From assembly GCA_033763895.1 (NCBI GenBank), contig JANRJQ010000010.1, positions 872,146 to 936,145 of the forward strand: 64,000 bases of DNA, given 5' to 3'. Origin of the DNA: Chloroherpetonaceae bacterium (GTDB lineage Bacteria > Bacteroidota > Chlorobiia > Chlorobiales > Thermochlorobacteraceae). This document shows positions 9,884 through 20,200 of the stretch, piece after piece. How positions within the stretch are numbered: position 1 is the stretch's first letter; each line of letters begins with the position of its first letter. Made by a program: the position numbers and the translations under genes. Below the pieces are notes generated by a model. The model saw nothing but the letters and a program-made list of their open reading frames with translations, was not told the origin of the DNA and did no database searches.

Positions 9884-10255
9884 CTATAAAGAACCCAACC
9901 ATAAACCAGATATGAGTACTAATACATCTATTGCCCATTTTTCTTTTGTTTCATCATATTTTTTAGAAAGTATTACAAATAGTGAAGCCAAAAGTAAAAT
10001 GAAAGAAATAACTGTTTTTATAATAAATTTAGGATTGCTAAATTCATTTGAGCTTTCTCTTTCAATATAATTTTCATTTTTAATAATTGATTTTTCTATT
10101 GAGTTAATTGAGTCTCTTGTAATTATTTCTGTATAGCTTTCTTTATGTTGTGAATTGTTAAATGCATTTTCAAAAAAATTAGACTTTCTTGTAATAACAA
10201 AAAGAATAAAAAAAGATAATATAGAAATGGAAATAAAAATTGCAGTATTGCGCAT
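9884..10255 (-). CDS. small membrane protein of unknown function
   Basis: Not recognised. In its 123 residues there is a hydrophobic N-terminal segment (about residues 5-22), a polar middle rich in Asn, Ser and Glu, a second membrane segment (about 77-97), and a third hydrophobic stretch at the C-terminus. It is very AT-rich, and sits just upstream of the DUF900-type hydrolase in the same direction. It could anchor or regulate that enzyme, but nothing in the sequence shows this. Confidence 0.5.
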   Translation of the reverse strand: MRNTAIFISISILSFFILFVITRKSNFFENAFNNSQHKESYTEIITRDSINSIEKSIIKNENYIERESSNEFSNPKFIIKTVISFILLLASLFVILSKKYDETKEKWAIDVLVLISGLWLGSL

Positions 10256-11032
10256 AACAATAATTATTCAAGAATTAAGCGTAGAAGAAATCGACGAAAG
10301 AAAAAATTTCTAAAGTCAGTATTCTTTTTTTGGTAAATTGAAATTGAAACTAATTGAGAGTTATGCTGAGTGAAATAGCATAATTACAATTTTTCCTAAT
10401 GCGAATATCCGTATAGGCTTTCCTTAAGACGGATTCTGAAACAATGATAGAATAATATTAGTAACGAACGAGAGAACGGGTTAGAACGGGAGGAACTTGG
10501 TGGTTTCCTGAGGTTCTAATCTTAACACTAGCAGTTTATATTTTTTTACATTTAGTTCCAAATAAAATTTTTCTGTACTCATTTTGTGAGCTTCATCACA
10601 AGATTGATGAATTAGTAATGCTGAAAAGTTTAGAATGCTATCTTGCCCATATTTCATAAGAGTTTAAAGGTGCTCTTAACTTAAGGTAAGTATTGGAAAG
10701 AAGGGGCGTTATAAGAGAGAAAATATTTTTTTCATTAATGCCGAAAAAGGCAATAGAACGCTGATAACGCGGATTGAAGTTGATTCGTGCGGATAATCGG
10801 TGTGAATCGTTTGAATCTGTGTCATTGGCGTGCAAGATTCCAAGCGCGCTTCGCTTGTCGGAATGCTTGTACTGAGCCTGTCGAAGTGACATTGTTAATC
10901 CTGTTCATCACTTAATCCTGAAAATCCTGATTCAGACAGTGGTTTCTACAAGCCGTGGCCACCACACGGGTTAAGCCCCCGAGCAATACTTAACCAATAT
11001 GAAAATAAAAGGAATTTTTTTGCGATACCTCC
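10256..11032. other. gene-free stretch with dispersed-repeat material
   Basis: No convincing gene on either strand; the open frames are short and built from repeat words. The left part (to about 10750) is AT-rich spacer. The right part holds the repeat mosaic described for 10757-10940, then a GC-rich segment with GTGG/CCAC complementarity near 10941-10970. This spacer separates the AT-rich accessory block from the DoxX/YCII/Crp genes. Confidence 0.5.
10757..10940. repeat. mosaic of short dispersed-repeat words
   Basis: The segment strings together GCTGATAACGCGGATT, GCGGATAATCGGTG, then TACTGAGCCTGTCGAAGTG (complement of the common word CTTCGACAGGCTCAG), then TTAATCCTG, TTAATCCTG and AAATCCTGATTCAGAC. 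I recognise such words as recurrent intergenic sequence in Bacteroidota/Chlorobiota and other genomes, often beside mobile or GxxExxY-type genes. No complete element or gene is present. Confidence 0.45.
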
Positions 11033-11080
11033 AAAAAAGCAAGGGATGCGGAACCCGAAAGCCCAGCACCCCTTTTTTGC
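11033..11080. terminator. probable bidirectional terminator next to the DoxX-like gene
   Basis: GGGATGC (11043-11049) can pair with GCACCCC (11066-11072, one mismatch). The hairpin is flanked by six A on the left and six T on the right, so it can end transcription both ways. It lies 25 nt after the stop of the minus-strand gene at 11105. The loop is long (16 nt), so it may instead be a dispersed palindromic element. Confidence 0.45.
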
Positions 11081-11104
11081 CCACAAATCAAGAAGAAAGT
11101 GGAT

Positions 11105-11539
11105 TTACATTTCAGAAAAGCTCTTTGGAAGCCCCGTTGAGTCTTTTGCAATGAATCCCGAAAAGGCGAGTAATGCCCCACAAATCATCAGATTTCGAAA
11201 GACATTCACCATTTCCAATTCCTGTTCCCTAGCAAGATTCGCGGCCATCATTTCAGTCCCAAGTTCAAACCCCATCGCGCGGGGAAGGTGCACAAGCAAA
11301 GCCATAAGAAACACATAAAGCGCCATAAGTAGGTAGGCAAGTTGATCGTATTTCCCAATCACGGCACTCACAATAAAAGCAAGAATACACACAAGCGTGA
11401 AGTAATTCCAGAAGTACGGAAATGGCAAATAGTCAGGCACAAACGAGGCACCGACATCGGGCTTGCCCAAGTGAAGCGCCACATACAAGAGGAACGATAA
11501 TGGAAAGAGATATCGGCCAAGATGAAAGATGTTCTTCAT
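11105..11539 (-). CDS. DoxX-like membrane protein
   Basis: A 144-residue integral membrane protein with four hydrophobic segments (about residues 8-25, 42-62, 66-90 and 115-132), the usual size and topology of the DoxX family. Known DoxX proteins act in redox or electron-transfer settings; the exact role here is unknown. The open frame extends further upstream, but I take ATG 11539 because it begins at MKNIFHLGRYLF and leaves only a short gap to the YCII-like gene. With that gene and the Crp/Fnr-like regulator it forms a set seen in Bacteroidota. Confidence 0.65.
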   Translation of the reverse strand: MKNIFHLGRYLFPLSFLLYVALHLGKPDVGASFVPDYLPFPYFWNYFTLVCILAFIVSAVIGKYDQLAYLLMALYVFLMALLVHLPRAMGFELGTEMMAANLAREQELEMVNVFRNLMICGALLAFSGFIAKDSTGLPKSFSEM

Positions 11540-11549
11540 TGCATTGAAA

Positions 11550-11906
11550 TTAGTTGGTTGGAAAAGGTACAAGCGGCCGAATTTCAACCGAGCTTTGCGG
11601 ATACTTGAGAATCGGACAAGTTTTGCTCCACTCTTGAACTTCTTCAAGGCTTTCGGACTTGCAGATTAAAAAGCCCGAAACCAAAACGCTGTTCGCTACT
11701 TTATGCGGATGACCTGCACGAACGCCCGCGCTATCAACAATCGCGGCGTCATACCGAATGGGCGCAGTACTCACCAATTTGCCCTGCATTGCGATATTGC
11801 CAATCCACGCTTGCCATTTGGGCATGTCTTCGGCCATATCTTGTGTTGAAGCCAAGTAACCGGACTCGGCACTGGCATTGCGAAATAATAAGAGATATTC
11901 TGTCAT
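11550..11906 (-). CDS. YCII-related domain protein
   Basis: A 118-residue cytoplasmic protein with the small ferredoxin-like YCII/DGPF fold. It starts MTEYLLLFRN, has the W at KWQAWI and the GK-L-ST segment of the first half, and the pattern SGFLICKSESLEEVQEWSKTCP in the second half. The catalytic role of this family is not established. It is 10 nt upstream of the DoxX-like gene, consistent with cotranscription. A Crp/Fnr-like regulator gene lies 94 nt further upstream on the same strand and may control the pair. Confidence 0.75.
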   Translation of the reverse strand: MTEYLLLFRNASAESGYLASTQDMAEDMPKWQAWIGNIAMQGKLVSTAPIRYDAAIVDSAGVRAGHPHKVANSVLVSGFLICKSESLEEVQEWSKTCPILKYPQSSVEIRPLVPFPTN

Positions 11907-12000
11907 TGGTTGTGAATTTAAGTTTTGAAAAGTACTTCATTCAGTTCATCTGAACGATGCAAAATTGCCAATCTTTACTTCCCCCAATGATGACAAAAGT

Positions 12001-12570
12001 CTATAATTTTGATTTTAATCGGCTGAATACATCTTTATGAATGCCAAGATAGGAGGCAATGAGCTTGCTCGAAACGCGTGTCATCAAAGCCGGTCGATGC
12101 TTCATGAGCCACTTAATGCGGTCAAGCGAGGAAAGGGAAACAAAGGAATTAATGCGGTAAACCGAATTGGCATAAGAGACTTCAAGGATTTGGCGATAGA
12201 TGGCTTCGAATTGAGGAACTCTTGTCATCATCTCTTGAAAGGCGGTGAAATCGATGACGAGTAATTGTGAAGGCTCAACCGCCCGAATATTTTCAGTTGC
12301 CGGTTGCTGTTTGCCAAAGCTCATTAATTCGGTACACCAACTGTCTTCGATGATGATATCGCGGGTGGTTTCATTCATCTCATCATCATAGACAAACACT
12401 TGCAAACACCCCTTCGCGATGAAATAAACATGCTTGCAAACTTCTCCTTGTGTTAGAAGTGTTTGGTTTCGCTTGGTCTTTAAGGTTTTGAAATTAGAAA
12501 GAACCAAGTCCAATTGCTCTGTTTGAGACCCAAGCCGTTTGATTAAATGTGTTTTTAGCGTTTCAATCAT
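12001..12570 (-). CDS. Crp/Fnr-type regulator with a cyclic-nucleotide-binding-like domain
   Basis: A 189-residue protein of the Bacteroidota-type Crp branch. Residues about 25-115 form the double-stranded beta-helix sensor (LLTQGEVCKHVYFIAKG is a typical strand-turn). The C-terminal helix-turn-helix is short, ending SKLIASYLGIHKDVFSRLKSKL, as usual in this branch. There are no cysteine clusters, so it is not an FNR-type oxygen sensor, and the ligand is unknown. It lies upstream of the YCII- and DoxX-like genes on the same strand and is the natural candidate to regulate them. Confidence 0.82.
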   Translation of the reverse strand: MIETLKTHLIKRLGSQTEQLDLVLSNFKTLKTKRNQTLLTQGEVCKHVYFIAKGCLQVFVYDDEMNETTRDIIIEDSWCTELMSFGKQQPATENIRAVEPSQLLVIDFTAFQEMMTRVPQFEAIYRQILEVSYANSVYRINSFVSLSSLDRIKWLMKHRPALMTRVSSKLIASYLGIHKDVFSRLKSKL

Positions 12571-12644
12571 ACAGGTTTTGATAGAAAGAAAACATCAAAT
12601 CAATGGAAATGAAAAAGGAAAATAGGGTCATCAAATAAGAAATC

Positions 12645-12672
12645 AAAAGCCCGAAACTTGGATTTCAGGCTT
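12645..12672 (-). terminator. terminator after the fumarase gene
   Basis: On the minus strand AAGCCTGAAA pairs with TTTCGGGCTT (one mismatch, six-base loop), followed by T residues (A at 12645-12648 on the plus strand). It lies 27 nt past the fumarase stop. Confidence 0.55.
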
Positions 12673-12698
12673 GAAATAAAAAAAAGAAAAAATAATGA

Positions 12699-14258
12699 TT
12701 AATACACCGGCTCGGCGAATGTTTTAAGAACAGTCATTGAAGCGTCTTCAACTTCTTTGTGCAAGCTGCCACCGTGCGAATCCATTGTAACGATTGCGGC
12801 AAAGCCCTTCACTTGCAAATGCCACATTGCTTCGGGCACGCCCATTTCTTCAAGGAAATGCACACCCGTCACCCGTTCTATACACTTGGCATAGTATTGT
12901 GCCGCGCCTCCAATAGCATTGAGATACACCGCACCGTGGTCTTGCAATCCTTTTAAGGTCTTCGCACCCATTCCGCCTTTACCAATTACGGCTCGAAGCC
13001 CAAGCTTCTTGATAATATCCGCTTGGTATGGCTCCTCGCGAATGGAGGTGGTTGGGCCGGCAGCTGTAATTTTATAGGTTCCATCCGGGTTTTTGAGCAC
13101 CACAGGGCCACAGTGATACAGCACGCCACCTTGCGTATTGACGCCTTCGGGCAAATCGTGGTGCATCATATAGTGGTGGAAGGCGTCGCGGCCGGTGTGC
13201 ATTTCGCCATCCACAATCACCACATCACCCACTTTGAGTGAGCGGATAACTTCTTCAGAAATCGGCGCTTTGAGCACCACTTCTTTTCCTGTGAGCGTAA
13301 TGCCTTCACCTTGGGCAAGGCGTTTAATTTCATCGGACTCGCGGTATTGCCAGCGAAGAATGGCACCTTTTGAGTCTAACTCAACGCCCAGCCGTCGGTA
13401 TGCCCAGCAGTTATAGGCCACACTGACAAAGAAACTCGCCGGAAGTCGATCGGCTTTGCCGATTTTGCAGCCCAAGAGCGTTACTTTTCCGCCAAAGCCC
13501 ATCGTTCCAATGTCGAGCTTATCGGCATTGGCCATCACATAGGTTTCAAGGTCGCGCAGAACGGGATCGGGGTTGGTATCATCAACGGTTCGAAGCAGTT
13601 GTTCTTTGGCGAGTTCGTAGCCCGAGGTGCGGTCGCCGCCGATGCCAACACCAATAAACCCTGCCGAACAGCCTTGCCCTTGGGCTTGCCAAACGGCGTG
13701 CATAATGCATTTGCGAATGCCTTCAAGGTCGCGGCCGGCTTTGCCAAGCCCGGGCAATTCCATCGGGAGTGAATATTGAATGTTTTTATTTTCACACCCG
13801 CCGCCCTTTAAGATGAGCTTAATTTCGGTGAAATCATTTTCCCATTGCTCAAAGTGCATCACAGGGACGCCCTCGCCAACATTGTTGCCGCTGTTTTTTC
13901 CTGTGATGGGGTCAACGGAATTGGGGCGAAGCTTTCCTGTTTTTGTGGCTTCGATGGTTGCTGCACGAATCGCGTCTTTGATTTCCAATTGATTGACGCC
14001 GATTGGTGTATGGATAAAGAATGTAGGCATTCCCGTATCCTGACATATCGGCGAAACATTATCGCAGGCCATATCGACATTGAGCGTAATGGTGGACATC
14101 GCAAGCCCCGAGCGCGATTCCGCTGCTTCACGCACCGCTGCCGAAGCCACCGCACGGCGGACATCGCTTGGCAGATTGGTTGAGGTTTCGGTGATAAGTG
14201 CTAAAATTGAATTCTTTAGGGTTTGGTTGAGCGAGCGAGGCGTGGATTCGGCTGACAT
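12699..14258 (-). CDS. class I fumarate hydratase (iron-sulfur)
   Basis: Interconverts fumarate and malate in the TCA or reductive TCA cycle using an oxygen-sensitive 4Fe-4S cluster. This is the single-chain form (519 residues) with the alpha and beta portions fused. Likely cluster ligands are Cys72 in ICQDTGMP, Cys197 in GQGCSAGF and Cys284 in YNCWAYRR. The C-terminal beta portion has GDVVIVDGEMHTGRDAFHHY and GKGGMGAKTL. GGAG lies just upstream of ATG 14258, supporting the start. It is the last gene after a BamA-like gene and a lipoprotein gene on the same strand. An A/T-rich 86-nt gap precedes it and may hold its own promoter. Confidence 0.95.
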   Translation of the reverse strand: MSAESTPRSLNQTLKNSILALITETSTNLPSDVRRAVASAAVREAAESRSGLAMSTITLNVDMACDNVSPICQDTGMPTFFIHTPIGVNQLEIKDAIRAATIEATKTGKLRPNSVDPITGKNSGNNVGEGVPVMHFEQWENDFTEIKLILKGGGCENKNIQYSLPMELPGLGKAGRDLEGIRKCIMHAVWQAQGQGCSAGFIGVGIGGDRTSGYELAKEQLLRTVDDTNPDPVLRDLETYVMANADKLDIGTMGFGGKVTLLGCKIGKADRLPASFFVSVAYNCWAYRRLGVELDSKGAILRWQYRESDEIKRLAQGEGITLTGKEVVLKAPISEEVIRSLKVGDVVIVDGEMHTGRDAFHHYMMHHDLPEGVNTQGGVLYHCGPVVLKNPDGTYKITAAGPTTSIREEPYQADIIKKLGLRAVIGKGGMGAKTLKGLQDHGAVYLNAIGGAAQYYAKCIERVTGVHFLEEMGVPEAMWHLQVKGFAAIVTMDSHGGSLHKEVEDASMTVLKTFAEPVY

Positions 14259-14344
14259 ACTTGTTACTCCTTTTTACTTCAAAAAAAACTTCAAAAAAAA
14301 ATTGAAAATCAGGTTCAAAATCTGTGGCAAAATTACTGAACTTT

Positions 14345-15037
14345 TTACGAAACACTTCCAAGAGAATTTTCTAACCCTCGAATAATGGGATGTGCCTTTA
14401 AGAGATTGTAATACTCCGGAAATTTTTTGAGCCTTTCAAGATACACTTTGGAAAAGGATGCAAAGGACATCCGTGCTTCAAATTCAGCTGTGTAAAGTGT
14501 TCGTCCGTTTGGCGCCTCTTTTTGGCTTGATTTAATAAGATTGATAACAGGTTGGGGCACAATATTAAGATAAAAAATAGAATCTGGGAATGCGTTTGGA
14601 TTCGGGACGCGAGAGTAAATCACTTGATTGATGGGGCGCATCGCGTTGCGGAAAAGCGCAGTATCGCTTGGGCTGAGCGAAAGGGAAAGTAATAAGTTTA
14701 GCGAATCGGTAAGGGAATGAAGCGCGTCACTTAATCGAGAGATGGCAATCGTTTCGCCTCGCTGAATCAGGATGGATTCGCTTGGCGATGAAGTTTCTGT
14801 ATGAATAACAAACTGTGCCGGAAAAACCGCAGGAGAAAGATTAAAGAGCGAATCAATGGCTGGGTCGAATTGATGCGTTGTATCGATACCTGCAGCGAAA
14901 GTGGGTTGGGCTGAATCGGGTGTTACACTTGATGCTTGTTGTCCTTGAGTAGTTTTCTTCTCTGAACAGGCACTGATGAGCAAAAGTATGAAAAGTGAGA
15001 TGCTTGGGAAGCATCGGTTGATTTTCAGGTGCGGCAT
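14345..15037 (-). CDS. lipoprotein of unknown function
   Basis: Not recognised. In its 230 residues there is a signal peptide ending in LLLISACSEKK, a good lipobox with Cys at about residue 24. A Thr/Gln/Ser-rich linker is followed by a mostly helical, Ser/Leu-rich domain with repeated SLSLSPSD-like segments. It is 20 nt downstream of the BamA/TamA-like gene, so the two are probably cotranscribed, and it could be an accessory partner of that outer-membrane protein. This is suggested by position only. Confidence 0.65.
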   Translation of the reverse strand: MPHLKINRCFPSISLFILLLISACSEKKTTQGQQASSVTPDSAQPTFAAGIDTTHQFDPAIDSLFNLSPAVFPAQFVIHTETSSPSESILIQRGETIAISRLSDALHSLTDSLNLLLSLSLSPSDTALFRNAMRPINQVIYSRVPNPNAFPDSIFYLNIVPQPVINLIKSSQKEAPNGRTLYTAEFEARMSFASFSKVYLERLKKFPEYYNLLKAHPIIRGLENSLGSVS

Positions 15038-15057
15038 AATGATCTGATGTTTGAACC

Positions 15058-17010
15058 TTAAAACTCGTTAATAATATTAAAATGAATTTTTCCTTGTAAA
15101 AAGGAATCGCCTTCGCCCAATGCAAAAGTAAAGCCGGTGAGCCCCAAAGGCGTTTCAAAGCGAAACCCGAACCCGTAGCCAATGCGAAAATTCGACTCGG
15201 CAATATCTGTTGGGACAACCGGATTTGCCGGACGAGTGAAGTAACCGGCATCGAGAAATCCAAAGAGAAACGTTTTTTGAGATAAGATAAACCGGTATTC
15301 GGCACCGCCAAAAAGGAACTGTGAGGCCAAAAATTGTTGCTCACGATAGCCACGAAGCGAAAGCGCGCCGCCAATTCGCATCAAATCGCTGAATTGGATT
15401 TCATCGCTTAGTATCGCACTGCCTTTCAAACGCAAAAATAAGACTTGCCTGAAAAAGAGGCGTTGATAAAATTCAAGATCAAGGGAGAAGCGCTGTTGCA
15501 AAACGCTTTTGCGAAGTCCAAAGAGGCTGAGCAATGAATCTGAACCCGCAATCGTTTTTGTGCCGATGCGGTACTCATTTTTGAAAAGCCAGCCGGATTG
15601 AGGATTGAGCGGGTAATCGCGGGAGTCGTAAAGAACGCCAAGCCCACTTAATGTAATCGTGCTTTGAAAGATGGTTTGGCTTGGCGTGAGGGATTCGATA
15701 ATGGGAGTTACGAGCTCACGCGAAAAATTTCCTGTGATCCAAAAATTGGTATTGAATCGAAAAATGCCGGTGACACCATAATTCAATTGAGAAAAGCTGG
15801 AATCTTGTTTGAGTTGAAGCAATTCAAGAGAAAGAGTAAGCGGAAGATTTAAGACCCAAGGCTCTTGATAAAACAGCCGAACATCTTGCGTTGGGGCATT
15901 GGGCTTCGTCCACCGGACTTCCAGCCTTCGAGCGGTCCCAAAAAGATTTCTGAGCGAGAAATTGATTTGCCCAGTAAAAAACCCCTCGTCATTTGGGCCG
16001 AGTGCCGGTTGGTAGCCAAGGATACCATCAAAAGTATTGGGGTTTCCTTCTTCAAGGGTGAATCGAATGATGGCTTTGAGGGAATCGGTTAAAGAATGTT
16101 GTTTCTCCTGCGCTTGATTGGGGATAAAGAGGGGTTCCTCTGCAATGACTTTATCAAAAAGCCCCAATCGCAGCAGTTTTGAATTTGATTCAGGAAGGTT
16201 TTTTTCGAGAAAAACATCGCCCGTTCGAAAGGGAAGTTCGCGCAAAACGATGTCGGGTTTTGTGGTTTGCAAACCATTCACCAAAATATCGCCAACGGTC
16301 ACAAAAGCACCACGAAAAAGGGTAAACGAAAGGGAGACTGGCAGGATGTCGGGCTTTTCAGGGTCTTTTCCTTCAGGGTCAATTGAAGAAACGGAAACTT
16401 TCGCAAAAGGATAACCGGATGTTTCCATTGAGGTGATGATGCGATTGGCAGCATCTTCAAGAGCTTCGTTTTGAAAAGGTGAATTTTCAATTTCCTCAAG
16501 TATTCGATTGATTTCTCGGGGAAGCGGTTGGTTCTGAGGCGAAAGACTCGAATCAATAAAATGCACCCGTTGAAGAAGATATAACGGCCCCTCTGAAATT
16601 GAGAGGAGCATCTCTGCCTTTGTCGAGTCGGAATTGTAGGTAAAATCCGCACGCTCAATAAGAAATTCCAAAAAGCCTTCCTGCCTTGCCAAAGCTTCGG
16701 CGGAATTGATGGTAAGGCGAAACGCGTCTCTCGAATCAAACTTTTCGCTTTCAAACACACGGGTTAAGGCGCTTTCGCGGAACTGCCGAAGCCCTTCATA
16801 TCGAATATTAGAGATTCTTAAAGGGAATTTGAGGGGAAGTGAGATAGAATCTGCTTGGAAGCTTCGAGCGGTTGAATCCGGAGCTTGAGATGCAGCGAAA
16901 CTTTGTGAATAGAGAAAAAAACTAAGAATTAAAATTCTTAAGCAAAATTCGTGCGTTTCACAGCGACTTTTTATAAAATGATAGGAAAGAATCAAGTCCT
17001 TCAAACTCAT
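15058..17010 (-). CDS. BamA/TamA-family outer-membrane protein with POTRA domains
   Basis: About 650 residues. A signal peptide (LRILILSFFLYSQSFA) is followed by roughly three POTRA-like repeats (starting ISNIRYEGLRQFRESAL, and later VTVGDILVNGLQTTKPDIVLR), then a C-terminal 16-strand-type barrel containing SLRGYREQQFL (the conserved RGF/RGY loop of the Omp85 family) and ending in Phe. Family members insert proteins or lipids into the outer membrane. It could be a second BamA-like or TamA-like paralogue, and I cannot decide which. The frame is open up to 17130, but ATG 17010 places a proper signal peptide near the N-terminus. Lipoprotein and fumarase genes follow. Confidence 0.85.
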   Translation of the reverse strand: MSLKDLILSYHFIKSRCETHEFCLRILILSFFLYSQSFAASQAPDSTARSFQADSISLPLKFPLRISNIRYEGLRQFRESALTRVFESEKFDSRDAFRLTINSAEALARQEGFLEFLIERADFTYNSDSTKAEMLLSISEGPLYLLQRVHFIDSSLSPQNQPLPREINRILEEIENSPFQNEALEDAANRIITSMETSGYPFAKVSVSSIDPEGKDPEKPDILPVSLSFTLFRGAFVTVGDILVNGLQTTKPDIVLRELPFRTGDVFLEKNLPESNSKLLRLGLFDKVIAEEPLFIPNQAQEKQHSLTDSLKAIIRFTLEEGNPNTFDGILGYQPALGPNDEGFFTGQINFSLRNLFGTARRLEVRWTKPNAPTQDVRLFYQEPWVLNLPLTLSLELLQLKQDSSFSQLNYGVTGIFRFNTNFWITGNFSRELVTPIIESLTPSQTIFQSTITLSGLGVLYDSRDYPLNPQSGWLFKNEYRIGTKTIAGSDSLLSLFGLRKSVLQQRFSLDLEFYQRLFFRQVLFLRLKGSAILSDEIQFSDLMRIGGALSLRGYREQQFLASQFLFGGAEYRFILSQKTFLFGFLDAGYFTRPANPVVPTDIAESNFRIGYGFGFRFETPLGLTGFTFALGEGDSFLQGKIHFNIINEF

Positions 17011-17262
17011 GAAAGATTGTAAAGACGGTCTTAAGAATTGAACTATTCTAAAAAACTGATGTAATAAAATTGTCAACTCGGGTTCTTTTCTTGAAAAGAC
17101 ATTGTTTTTGATTAAATTCGCTCGCCTCAAGATAGGTATTTGATTTTTCTCAATAAGAGAAGAACACCCGCCTAATCTTATCCGGTACTTAGCTTCAAAT
17201 GATAAGGCTTTGTTACCTTCTATTAAATTTAGATATTCTTCTTAAATACAACACGAAAAGCA

Positions 17263-20200
17263 ATGTCCTTAAAAAAGAGTTTTTATTTTGGAATAATTGT
17301 TTTAAGCTTTTTTTCAACAACCTTCCTCTCAATCCCTCAACTTTCGGCACAAGTCACAGACGAACAGCGAGATTTAAATCGATTGGAACGTCTCGGTACG
17401 CCCTTTCTTGGTTCAGATGGGATTTCGGCAGCGTTGGCTGAAGGAAATCTATTTTATGTTATCGGAAATCAAACCGGATTACAGACATTTTTTTCAGAAG
17501 ATCCGTTTGGGCAGGGAATTGAACCCGCCGGAGAGTCTATTGTATTAGGGCTTTCAACCATTGGGATTGCGAAGAAAGGCAAATACCTGTATGTCAGTGA
17601 TAATGTCAATGGCATCAATGTCGTTGATGTTGGTGATTCTTCCAAGCCAAGGTTGGTCGGCATGTTTCCGACTTCTTCAAATCAATCAGAAGATTTGGTG
17701 CTTGATGAAACGGGGAATTATCTTTTTGTCGCAACAGGGAAAGGTGGCGTGGAAGTTTGGGATGTCAGTAAATCTGAAAAGCCAAAACGCGTTTTTGAAA
17801 CGGCGCGTTTATTAACTTGGTCTTACGCGTGGTCGGTGACTTACAACGAAAAAAAACTCATTGTTGCCGATCGTGAAGGCGGCGTTCGCGTATTCGATGC
17901 TTCAAAGCCAACTGCCTTAAAGCTCCTTTATTCCTACAAAGGAACCGGCGATACCCGTTCAGCAATCTTAAAAGACAATACCCTTTATTTAGCCAATGGT
18001 GCTGCGGGGTTTGAAGTCGTGGATGTGAAAAATCCGGCAAGGCCAAATCGTATTTTCAGTGAAGCCTTTCTCCCGAATTATGTCTCGAGCGTTTCCTTTT
18101 ATAAGCGTAATCCCAATTATATTTTTGTAGCTGCCGGCCGAAGCGGGATTGTTGTATATGATACACGGCTATTTGTAACAGCCCCACGCCGCGCGAAAGA
18201 AAAGGCCGATAAAGGGGTTGGGGAAATCACTCGGTTTGTTCAAAATGGTCAGGTACTTTACAGTGAGACTCTAGATAAAGGCGTTTCTATGTATTACTTC
18301 AACCTTGCACCGAAGCTTGAAAATGTTGTTGATCTCACCACAGATGAAAATAAAGAATTGACATATACCTTTAAAGGTTTAGACCCCGATGAAAATAAAT
18401 TCAAAATTGAATTGATACCTGAAGGCGGTAAAATGCCTGATAGTCTTTTCTACTCGGTTCAAAATTCTACACTTCGATGGAAACCAAGTTTTGAACAATC
18501 GGGAGTTTATAACTTCACGGTTAAACTAACGGAACTGCTTCCTGATTCTCTTTTCGGCAGTTCACTCCAAAAGCCGATTGTGCCTGTATCGGTATCCAAA
18601 AGAATGAAGATTACCGTGAAACATGTGAATCGAGCGCCTTCCTTATTAGCGATTGCTGATCAAGTTTTAACCGAAGGCAAACCATTTACATTTACACTTA
18701 CAGCAGGCAGCGATCCGGATAAAGAAGATGAAGGGAAATTGACTTACTCTGTATCCGGAAATCCAAGCGGAACTTCGTTTGATCCCAAAACCCGCACGCT
18801 CACTTGGACACCTGCTTCGAACCAATCAGGGGAGCATCGAATCAAATTTATTGTGACTGATTCAAACTCTGATAAGCTCGGTGCAAAAACGGATGAAAAA
18901 GAGCTTCGCGTCAGAGTTGAAAATGTCAATTTGGCGCCGAAGCTGGTTCGGATGGAAAGGCAAATATTATTTGAAAATAAACCTCAAACCATCAAAATTG
19001 AGGTTATCGATCCTGACAGAGAAGATTCCGCAAAACATGTATTTAAGGCACTCGCTTTGCCAAAAGGCTCTACATTTGATCCGTCAAGCCGATTACTTTC
19101 TTGGACTCCCACATACGAACAAGCCGGGGAATATACCGCGCGTTTTCAAGTAAATGACCAAGGGCTTGATGCCAAATTGGTTCCCAATCCAAAGCAAGCA
19201 CTTACCGATACAATGACAATTTTCATTTCGGTAAAGCAAACCAATCGATCACCAATTCTTGCAGCCATTGGAGCAAAACCGGTAAAGGAAAATTCAGCGT
19301 TGAGTTTTGCCATTTCAGCAACCGACCCCGATCGTGAAGATGCGGGCAAATTGGCTTTTTCAACTGACTCGTTGCCTCAAGGTGCCGCGTTTGACCCGGC
19401 AAGGAGAATATTTCAATGGACGCCAACCTTCGAGCAATCCGGCGACTATACGGTGCGATTCAAAGTTATGGATGTGGGAATTGATGGAACACCTTTAATG
19501 GCTACTGAAGATGTCAAAATTACCGTTTCAAATGTAAATCGTGTGCCCTCACTAGATCCGATTGCAGAGGCAAGCGGAATAGAAGGAACGGCGTTAAGCT
19601 TTAAGGTAACGGCCAAAGATCCGGATCGTGAAGATGTTGGCAAATTAAAAATTACGACAAGCCCACTTCCTGCCGGTGCAACATTCGACGGTGAAAACTT
19701 TGCTTGGACACCAAACTTCGATCAAAACGGAACCTATAAAATCACTTATACCGTAACGGATGCAGAGGGACTTAAGGATACTAAAATCCAAAGCATTTTT
19801 ATTGCTCATCTTAACCGAGAACCAAATTTCGCTCAAGTCTCGCCGCAAATTGGTCAAGAAACTGCAAAAGTGACCTTTGCTGTTGAAGCCAATGATCAAG
19901 ACAAAGAAGATGCCGGTAAATTAACCTACAAGGCCTTAAACTTGCCATTGGGTGCAGCCTTCGATCCATTAAAACGCATTTTTAGCTGGGTTCCCACCTT
20001 CGATCAAGCCGGTGAATACAAAGTGATTTTTGTCGTCTCAGATCGCGGTCTTGATTCCAAGTTATTGCCTTCTTCAAATTCTGTGTTACATGATTCGCTT
20101 GAAGTTGCAATTACGGTCAAACAACTCAACCGAGCACCCATCCTTGCAGCAATTGGACCTAAGAAGACGGTTGAAGGCGGCGAATTAACCTTTAAGGTTT

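Noticed and set aside
10638-10892. 84-codon minus-strand open frame
   Set aside because: Composed of dispersed-repeat words with no protein-like pattern; treated as noncoding.
13845-14183. 112-codon plus-strand frame inside the fumarase gene
   Set aside because: Antisense shadow of a clearly conserved class I fumarase; no independent signal.
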